DNA of 36,197 nt. It comes from an uncultured Allofournierella sp. (lineage in GTDB: Bacteria > Bacillota > Clostridia > Oscillospirales > Ruminococcaceae). The stretch lies in assembly GCA_944382775.1 (NCBI GenBank), contig CALWNI010000014.1:1-36197 (forward strand), given 5' to 3'. Under the pieces are notes generated by a model. It was not told the DNA's origin and searched no databases. It worked only from the letters and a program-made list of their open reading frames with translations. Position 1 is the first letter of the stretch, and every line of letters starts with the position of its first letter. Positions 31,328 to 36,197 of this stretch are shown here, in pieces. Made by a program: the position numbers and the translations under genes.

Positions 31328-31430
31328 GGTTGATTCTCCTCCTAATAAACATTTCACCCTGCACGAAGTATTCACGCTAGGTGTTTTTGAGCAAAAAAAC
31401 AATTGTTCTTTTGTTTGTCGCTGTGGTAAC

Positions 31431-31459
31431 ATTGTATCACTTTAAAACAGAAAAGTAAA
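31431..31459 (-). promoter_or_regulatory. Promoter of oppA paralog 2
   Basis: On the minus strand TTTACT (31459-31454), a 17-bp spacer and TACAAT (31436-31431) preceded by TGA. The leader is about 100 nt. Confidence 0.6.
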
Positions 31460-31540
31460 TACCATTTTTTGCTTGTAAGAATTTTGTTTCTTTATTTTGC
31501 ATTATTGCTTTTATATTAAATAATTGTTTTATCTTTACAC

Positions 31541-31575
31541 AAAAAAATACCGCAGCAATTGCTGCGGTATTTTCA
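31541..31575 (-). terminator. Terminator of oppBCDF
   Basis: A palindrome, ATACCGCAGC with GCTGCGGTAT around AATT; on the minus strand seven T follow. It begins right after the oppF stop, so the binding-protein genes are outside this transcription unit. Confidence 0.9.
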
Positions 31576-32589
31576 TTACTTAACGCGATCCAAGTGGTGG
31601 CAAGCAGCCCAGTGGCCGGGGCCAACCTCTTTAAATTCGGGCACTTCACAAGCACACTGCTCATCCGCATAGGGGCAACGGGTGCGGAAACGGCAACCGG
31701 AAGGCGGATTCAGGGGGCTGGGTACGTCGCCCTCCAAAACAATACGCTGAGAAGTACGGGCAGTTTTGGGGTCTGCAATGGGAATTGCAGAAATCAAACT
31801 GCGGGTATAGGGGTGCACGCTGTGGAAGGTCAGCTCGTAGCTATCGGCCAACTCAACCATGCGGCCCAGATACATAACACCAATGCGATTGGAGATATGC
31901 TTTACAATGCTCAAGTCATGTGCAATGAACAGATAGGTCAGACCCATCTCGTTTTGCAAATCTTCAAACATGTTTACAACCTGTGCCTGAATGGAAACGT
32001 CCAGCGCAGAAACAGGCTCGTCACACACAATGAACTCGGGGTTTACTGCCAGAGCGCGGGCAATGCCTACACGCTGACGCTGACCGCCGGAGAACTCGTG
32101 GGGGTAACGGTTTGCATGCTCCGAGTTCAGGCCTACGCGCTGCAACATGCTAATGATGCGGTCGCGGCGGTCTTTCTCGTTTGCAGCCAACTTGTGAATG
32201 TCGATGGCTTCGCCAACAATATCGCCAATGGTCATGCGGGGGTCCAGAGAAGCGTAAGGGTCCTGGAATACAATCTGCATCTTGCGGCGATAGGGCAGCA
32301 TATCAACAGCAATCTTACCCTTAGAATCGGGCAGCTTGCCAGAGTCGTAGATGGTTTGGCCGTCATAGATGATACGGCCATCGGTGGGCTCGTACAAACG
32401 CAGCAGGGTGCGGCCGGTGGTGGTTTTACCACAGCCGGACTCACCTACCAAGCCCAGTGTTTCGCCTTTGTTGATGAAAAAGCTTACATCGTCTACAGCC
32501 TGCACATACTTGCGCTTTTTACCAACGCCGCCTGCATGGAAATACTGTTGCAGATGTTGCACTTCAACCAGTTTTTTCTGCTCGCTCAT
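31576..32589 (-). CDS. oppF: Oligopeptide ABC transporter ATP-binding protein OppF
   Basis: One of two ATPases driving peptide import. The 337-residue chain has Walker [11 protein letters not shown]-loop [12 protein letters not shown], signature [15 protein letters not shown], Walker [14 protein letters not shown] and switch His AHD. The C-terminal oligopeptide/dipeptide extension holds a four-Cys cluster ([19 protein letters not shown]) that in related Opp/Dpp ATPases binds an iron-sulfur cluster. Its ATG overlaps the oppD stop by one base (TAATG), so the two subunits are co-translated, fitting an OppDF heterodimer. Confidence 0.96.
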   Translation of the reverse strand: MSEQKKLVEVQHLQQYFHAGGVGKKRKYVQAVDDVSFFINKGETLGLVGESGCGKTTTGRTLLRLYEPTDGRIIYDGQTIYDSGKLPDSKGKIAVDMLPYRRKMQIVFQDPYASLDPRMTIGDIVGEAIDIHKLAANEKDRRDRIISMLQRVGLNSEHANRYPHEFSGGQRQRVGIARALAVNPEFIVCDEPVSALDVSIQAQVVNMFEDLQNEMGLTYLFIAHDLSIVKHISNRIGVMYLGRMVELADSYELTFHSVHPYTRSLISAIPIADPKTARTSQRIVLEGDVPSPLNPPSGCRFRTRCPYADEQCACEVPEFKEVGPGHWAACHHLDRVK

Positions 32590-33590
32590 TAAGCTTTTCC
32601 TCCTTTGGCTTCAAATTGTTCTTTTTGCACCATCCAGCACTGAGTGTAGTGTGTATCGCTCAAATCGCTGCGGGGAGGCATCTCACGCAGACAAATCTTC
32701 ATGCAGCTTTTGCAGCGAGGTGCAAAGGGACAGCCGGCAGGAGGATTCAGCAGGTCAATGGGGCTGCCCTCGATGGGTACCAGACGTTCCTTTTCTTTTT
32801 GGTTCAGCTTGGGAATAGAATTAATCAGACCCTTAGTGTACTCGTGCTTGGGATTGTAGAAAATTTCATCGGTGGTACCGTATTCTACAATACGGCCGGC
32901 GTACATAACGGCGATTTTTTCACACATTCTTGCAACAACGCCCAGGTCATGAGTAATCATGATGATGCTCATGCCCATTTTTTCACGCAGTTCCATCATC
33001 AGCTCCAGAATCTGAGCCTGAATGGTAACGTCCAGCGCGGTGGTGGGTTCGTCGGCAATCAACAATTTGGGTTCACATGCCAGCGCAATGGCAATCATAA
33101 CACGCTGACGCATACCACCGGACAGCTCATGGGGATACTGCTTCAAACGGCGGTCAGGCTCGTTGATGCCTACCAGTTCCAGCAGTTCACGAGCACGCTC
33201 GTAGGCCTGCTTTTTGTCCTTATCGGTGTGCAGACGAATCATTTCGATGATCTGGTTGCCGATGGTGTAAACCGGGTTCAAGCTGGTCATGGGGTCCTGG
33301 AAGATAATCGAAACTTCCTTGCCGCGCATTTTGCGGAATTCTTTTTCGGTCATCTTCTCTACTTCATGGCCGTTGAAGTGCAGCTCGCCGCCAATCAAGC
33401 GGCCGGGATAGGCGGTAAGACCCATCAAAGAATAAGCGGTAACCGACTTACCGGAGCCGGATTCGCCTACAATGCCCAGAACTTCGCCCTGCTTCATCGC
33501 AAAGGATACGTTGTTCAGTGCCTTTACCTCACCTGCAGGGGTAAAGAAGGAGAGGCGTTCGTTTTTAATGTCCAGCAATAAATCACTCAT
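32589..33590 (-). CDS. oppD: Oligopeptide ABC transporter ATP-binding protein OppD
   Basis: The second ATPase, 333 residues: Walker [11 protein letters not shown]-loop [15 protein letters not shown], signature [15 protein letters not shown], Walker [14 protein letters not shown] and switch THD. The C-terminal extension has [15 protein letters not shown], again a four-Cys cluster of the Opp type. AAAGGAGAAG precedes the ATG, 18 bp after oppC. Gene order B-C-D-F is the classical one for oligopeptide importers; dipeptide or nickel specificity cannot be excluded from the ATPases alone. Confidence 0.96.
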   Translation of the reverse strand: MSDLLLDIKNERLSFFTPAGEVKALNNVSFAMKQGEVLGIVGESGSGKSVTAYSLMGLTAYPGRLIGGELHFNGHEVEKMTEKEFRKMRGKEVSIIFQDPMTSLNPVYTIGNQIIEMIRLHTDKDKKQAYERARELLELVGINEPDRRLKQYPHELSGGMRQRVMIAIALACEPKLLIADEPTTALDVTIQAQILELMMELREKMGMSIIMITHDLGVVARMCEKIAVMYAGRIVEYGTTDEIFYNPKHEYTKGLINSIPKLNQKEKERLVPIEGSPIDLLNPPAGCPFAPRCKSCMKICLREMPPRSDLSDTHYTQCWMVQKEQFEAKGGKA

Positions 33591-33608
33591 GGTTCGCTTC
33601 TCCTTTCG

Positions 33609-34661
33609 TTAGTTTTTCAGTTTGGGGTCAAAGGCATCGCGCAAGCCGTCGCCCAACAGGTTAAATGCCAAGATGATGATACTAATGGTAGCTGCGGGCA
33701 AGAACAGCAGATACGGATAGGTGTTCATACCGTTCAGACCATCGGTAGCCAAGCTGCCCAAGCTGGGCATGGGTACTGCAACGCCCATACCCAAGAAGCT
33801 CATGAAGCTCTCGGTAAAAATAGAGGACGGAATTTGCAGTGTGGTGGTAACAATCAGAGTACCGATGCAGTTGGTCAACAGGTGCTTGCGGATAATGCGG
33901 CTATTGGACGCACCCAAAGCACGGGCTGCGGTTACATACTCAGACTCTTTCAGAGCCAATACCTGACCGCGCACGATACGGGCCATACCTACCCAGTACA
34001 GCAGCGCAAATACAATAAAGATGCTGACCAGGTTGGGGCCAACGGTTTGCAGCCAGCCAAAGCCGGGGGCCTCTGCCAACTGCTTTAAGGGCTCTTTTAA
34101 GGCAAAGCCCAACAGAATGATAAGCAAAATGTCGGGAATGGTATAGATGATATCGGTAATACGCATCATAATCATATCGACCCAACCGCCGAAAAATGCG
34201 GCAATGGAGCCGTAGATGGAACCGATCACCAAAATCATAACGCTGGCTACCAGACCAACCAACAGGCTGATACGTGCACCCATCATCAGACGGATTGCAT
34301 AGTCACGGCCCAGTTTGTCGGTACCGGCAATGTGCGGAAATACCTTTTCACCGTTTGCAATGGCTTCCAGTTCCTGTGCAGAGTACTGCATAGGTGCCAG
34401 GTTTTCGCTGCCGCGAATCTGCTGCTCGTAGCCATAGGGATAGAAAAAGGGCACGATAAAGGCCAAAACCATGATGATTAAGATAACAATCAGGCTTGCC
34501 ATTGCAATTTTGTTTTTGCGGAAACGGCGCATGCCGTCTTTCCAGAAGCTTACGCTTTCACGCATGACAACCAGACTTTGCTGTTCATCTTTGGAAGCAG
34601 GCAAAAAATCTTCCGGTTTCAAATCCAACTGAAAGCTTAAAGGATTCTTCTGCATATCCAT
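33609..34661 (-). CDS. oppC: Oligopeptide ABC transporter permease OppC
   Basis: The 350-residue membrane subunit has a cytoplasmic N-terminus of about 55 residues, the OppC-type N-terminal helix (IAMASLIVILIIMVLAFIVPFF), a periplasm-side loop with GTDKLGRDYAIRLMMGARISLLVG, and the coupling EAA loop EYVTAARALGASNSRIIRKHLL, followed by SFLGMGVAVPMPSLGSL. These are diagnostic of the second permease of peptide importers. The ATG at 34661 follows AAGGAGG; it lies 15 bp after oppB. Confidence 0.95.
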   Translation of the reverse strand: MDMQKNPLSFQLDLKPEDFLPASKDEQQSLVVMRESVSFWKDGMRRFRKNKIAMASLIVILIIMVLAFIVPFFYPYGYEQQIRGSENLAPMQYSAQELEAIANGEKVFPHIAGTDKLGRDYAIRLMMGARISLLVGLVASVMILVIGSIYGSIAAFFGGWVDMIMMRITDIIYTIPDILLIILLGFALKEPLKQLAEAPGFGWLQTVGPNLVSIFIVFALLYWVGMARIVRGQVLALKESEYVTAARALGASNSRIIRKHLLTNCIGTLIVTTTLQIPSSIFTESFMSFLGMGVAVPMPSLGSLATDGLNGMNTYPYLLFLPAATISIIILAFNLLGDGLRDAFDPKLKN

Positions 34662-34676
34662 TTATGTGTATCCTCC

Positions 34677-35594
34677 TTACTTCAGCTTAATGCGGGGGTC
34701 AATAATCTTGTACAGAATATCAACGATTACGTTGGCTGCAATAACCAGACCGGCCAAGAAGATGGTGGTACCCATAATCATGGTGTAGTCACGGTTGGTA
34801 ATGGCAGAAACGAATTCGCGGCCCAGACCGGGAATGGTGAAAATCTTTTCTACAACAAAAGAACCGGTGAGCAATGCGGCCAGCATGGGACCTACATAGG
34901 TTACAATGGGCAGAATTGCGTTGCGCAATGCGTGCTTAAACAATGTTTTAAAGCTGGAAACACCCTTTGCACGCGCGGTGCGCATATAATCTTGGCCCAT
35001 TACGTCCAGCAGACTGGAACGCATCAAACGGGCAATGTATGCGGTGGGATAAAATGCCAGTGCTGTTACCGGCATGATGTAATGCATTGGCGAATCCAGA
35101 CCAATGGTGGGCAATAGCTTTAATTTGTTGCCGAATACATACAGCAACAGTGCACTGGTTACAAAGCTGGGTACTGCAATGCCGCAGGTTGCCAGGAAAA
35201 TGGTGGTGTTATCAGCCCATTTGCCGCGGTTGTAAGCAGCTACGCAGCCCAGAGGAATACCGATTACCAAAGCAACCGCAACGGCGCTGCCGCCCAGGCG
35301 AGCAGATACCGGGAACTTGGTTGCAATAATATCACTTACAGTACGTCCGCGCTGCTTCAAGCTCCATCCAAAGTCGCCCTGTACTGCACTTAACATATAA
35401 TTTTTATACTGCACCATCAAAGGTTTATCCAAACCGTATTTGGCCTCCAATGCAGCCTGTGCTTCTTTGCTGATGGATTTTTCCGCCACGAAGGGGCCGC
35501 CGGGGACGGCGTTCATGAGGAAGAAGGTGAGGGTCGCCACAATAAACAGGGTCAGCAGGCCCATGGCGATTCGCTTAATGGCATACTTTGCCAT
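34677..35594 (-). CDS. oppB: Oligopeptide ABC transporter permease OppB
   Basis: The first permease, 305 residues with six membrane helices. The N-terminal helix region contains TFFLMNAVPGGPF, matching the typical F-x-L-x-x-x-xPGDP/G of OppB/DppB; the coupling loop reads DYMRTARAKGVSSFKTLFKHALRNA, followed by IFTIPGLGREFVSAI. I start at the ATG at 35594 because AAAGGAGTGAAAG lies just upstream; the longer frame has a Trp/Glu-rich leader without a ribosome site. It is the first gene of oppBCDF and has a leader of about 195 nt. Confidence 0.95.
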   Translation of the reverse strand: MAKYAIKRIAMGLLTLFIVATLTFFLMNAVPGGPFVAEKSISKEAQAALEAKYGLDKPLMVQYKNYMLSAVQGDFGWSLKQRGRTVSDIIATKFPVSARLGGSAVAVALVIGIPLGCVAAYNRGKWADNTTIFLATCGIAVPSFVTSALLLYVFGNKLKLLPTIGLDSPMHYIMPVTALAFYPTAYIARLMRSSLLDVMGQDYMRTARAKGVSSFKTLFKHALRNAILPIVTYVGPMLAALLTGSFVVEKIFTIPGLGREFVSAITNRDYTMIMGTTIFLAGLVIAANVIVDILYKIIDPRIKLK

Positions 35595-35797
35595 CTCTTT
35601 CACTCCTTTATCTTCATTACTTTCCCACCACCACCGTGCAGCAGGGGGTAAAGCGCTTACTTGCATACATTTCCACAGAAAAACGCCTTAAATGAATATG
35701 TTGCAGCAAACAAAACCTTGAAATGACCTTGAGCCACAAACATTCTTTTCATTTTTTTCGGAATATTTATGTTGAAATGTACACAGATATACGTTAT

Positions 35798-35826
35798 ATA
35801 CTACTTTATTAAGCTAAATTTGTCAA
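35798..35826 (-). promoter_or_regulatory. Promoter of oppBCDF
   Basis: On the minus strand consensus TTGACA (35826-35821), a 17-bp spacer and TAGTAT (35803-35798). Predicted leader about 195 nt. Confidence 0.6.
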
Positions 35827-36078
35827 TGGCATTTTTAAAGTTAAATTATATGTAATTTTGAAAAATTTGGCGGTGCAATCCCATTTTTATGGATAGCCAA
35901 ACAATTACCTTTCTTTTACCGGTTGTTTTTTATTTGACGGATAAATGTATTTTACACAACTACATTTTACAAGTTTATTTTGTGTGTTTTTTTGCAAGAA
36001 TCGACTTTAATTGAATATTTATACCGACCAAAGATTTTTTTGTAACTATTTTCCTGTTTGAATTTTTTTAAAAATTTG

Positions 36079-36110
36079 TTGACAAATCGCTTTTCATCTG
36101 CTAATATAGT
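36079..36110 (+). promoter_or_regulatory. Promoter of tRNA-Arg
   Basis: Consensus TTGACA (36079-36084), a 17-bp spacer and TAATAT (36102-36107) preceded by TGC; TATAGT (36105-36110) is an alternative -10 at longer spacing. The tRNA starts 10-13 bp later. Confidence 0.75.
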
Positions 36111-36120
36111 TCTTGCACCC

Positions 36121-36197
36121 GCGCTGGTAGCTCAGTTGGATAGAGTGTCTGACTACGAATCAGAAGGTCAGGGGTTCGAATCCCTTCCAGCGCACCA
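36121..36197 (+). tRNA. tRNA-Arg (anticodon ACG)
   Basis: The 77-nt sequence folds as a cloverleaf: acceptor GCGCTGG with CCAGCGC, D arm with AGCTCAGTTGGATAGAG, anticodon stem TCTGA/TCAGA with loop CTACGAA (anticodon ACG, decoding CGN, with A34 likely edited to inosine), and T arm with GGTTCGAATCC. The terminal CCA is encoded in the DNA and ends exactly at the window edge; more tRNA genes could follow. Confidence 0.97.

Larger units (their letters stand above)
35595..36120. other. AT-rich intergenic region between oppB and tRNA-Arg
   Basis: These 526 bp hold the opp promoter and leader (minus) and the tRNA promoter (plus). Between about 35830 and 36075 the sequence is very AT-rich with many T-runs, and I see no gene, riboswitch or terminator in it. 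The opp leader also shows no structure I recognise. Confidence 0.7.

Noticed and set aside
32616-33581. Plus-strand frames of over 320 codons opposite oppD and oppF
   Set aside because: They mirror conserved ATPase genes with intact motifs, lack ribosome sites and encode His/Gln/Asn-rich shadow proteins.
35830-36075. AT-rich region before tRNA-Arg as an attachment site or island edge
   Set aside because: No repeat of the tRNA 3' end, integrase or foreign genes are visible in the window, and the sequence past the tRNA is not available.

Overview
The window looks like chromosomal core DNA of an endospore-forming Firmicute, probably class Clostridia and perhaps near the Oscillospiraceae/Ruminococcaceae. 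The reasons are the minimal spoVAC-spoVAD-spoVAE germination operon, strong AGGAGG-type ribosome sites, Firmicute-type -35/-10 promoters, a DeoR-controlled fructose PTS, and the acetyl-branch diaminopimelate genes typical of Bacillus and relatives. The exact taxon is inference. I see no prophage, transposase, CRISPR array or integration module.

Layout. 1-2100: ribosomal protein S20 (+) and a Na/Pi-cotransporter/PhoU fusion (-). 2100-4150: spoVA operon (-). 4120-5575: pyrBI (+), both subunits of aspartate carbamoyltransferase. 5600-7320: prmA-rsmE (+), ribosome and rRNA methylation. 7320-10050: a VanY-type carboxypeptidase lipoprotein, a VTT membrane protein and a DegV protein (+). 10050-13280: divergent dapH (-) and M20 deacetylase (+), then a class I aminotransferase (-); together these could be the whole acetyl-DAP branch. 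13300-19200: a five-gene operon fruR-fruK-fruA-ptsH-ptsI (-), so the general PTS proteins are co-transcribed with the fructose system. 19260-21130: a divergent Enzyme I paralog (-). 21130-22400: cysK (-) behind a long leader. 22430-25030: an XRE regulator (+), and a three-gene operon (-) of MYG1-like protein, GIY-YIG/GNAT fusion and DUF1653 protein. 25160-27470: a large cell-wall amidase (+). 27478-35830: an oligopeptide ABC importer oppBCDF with two separately transcribed substrate-binding paralogs (-). 36079-36197: promoter and tRNA-Arg(ACG), ending exactly at the window edge.

Most striking items. (1) The cysK leader encodes a 25-residue peptide with three Cys codons in its last ten positions, overlapping several possible hairpins: a candidate cysteine-sensing attenuator. 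(2) The pyrBI promoter places its predicted +1 on AATTTG with no room for a PyrR attenuator, the same initial transcribed sequence used for UTP-sensitive slippage control at E. coli pyrBI. (3) A 9-bp motif occurs three times at 10- and 20-bp spacing on the fruR promoter, and again beside the promoter of the Enzyme I paralog, suggesting a FruR regulon that includes this paralog. (4) The Enzyme I paralog has lost the Arg of the RTxDxGGDK motif. (5) Two tandem oppA paralogs share a 301-bp tract with no difference I could find, flanked by clearly diverged sequence, as expected from recent gene conversion. (6) A GIY-YIG nuclease domain is fused to a GNAT acetyltransferase. (7) A stable 16-bp hairpin separates ptsH from ptsI.

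All calls come from reading the sequence and remembered family motifs; no database search was run.
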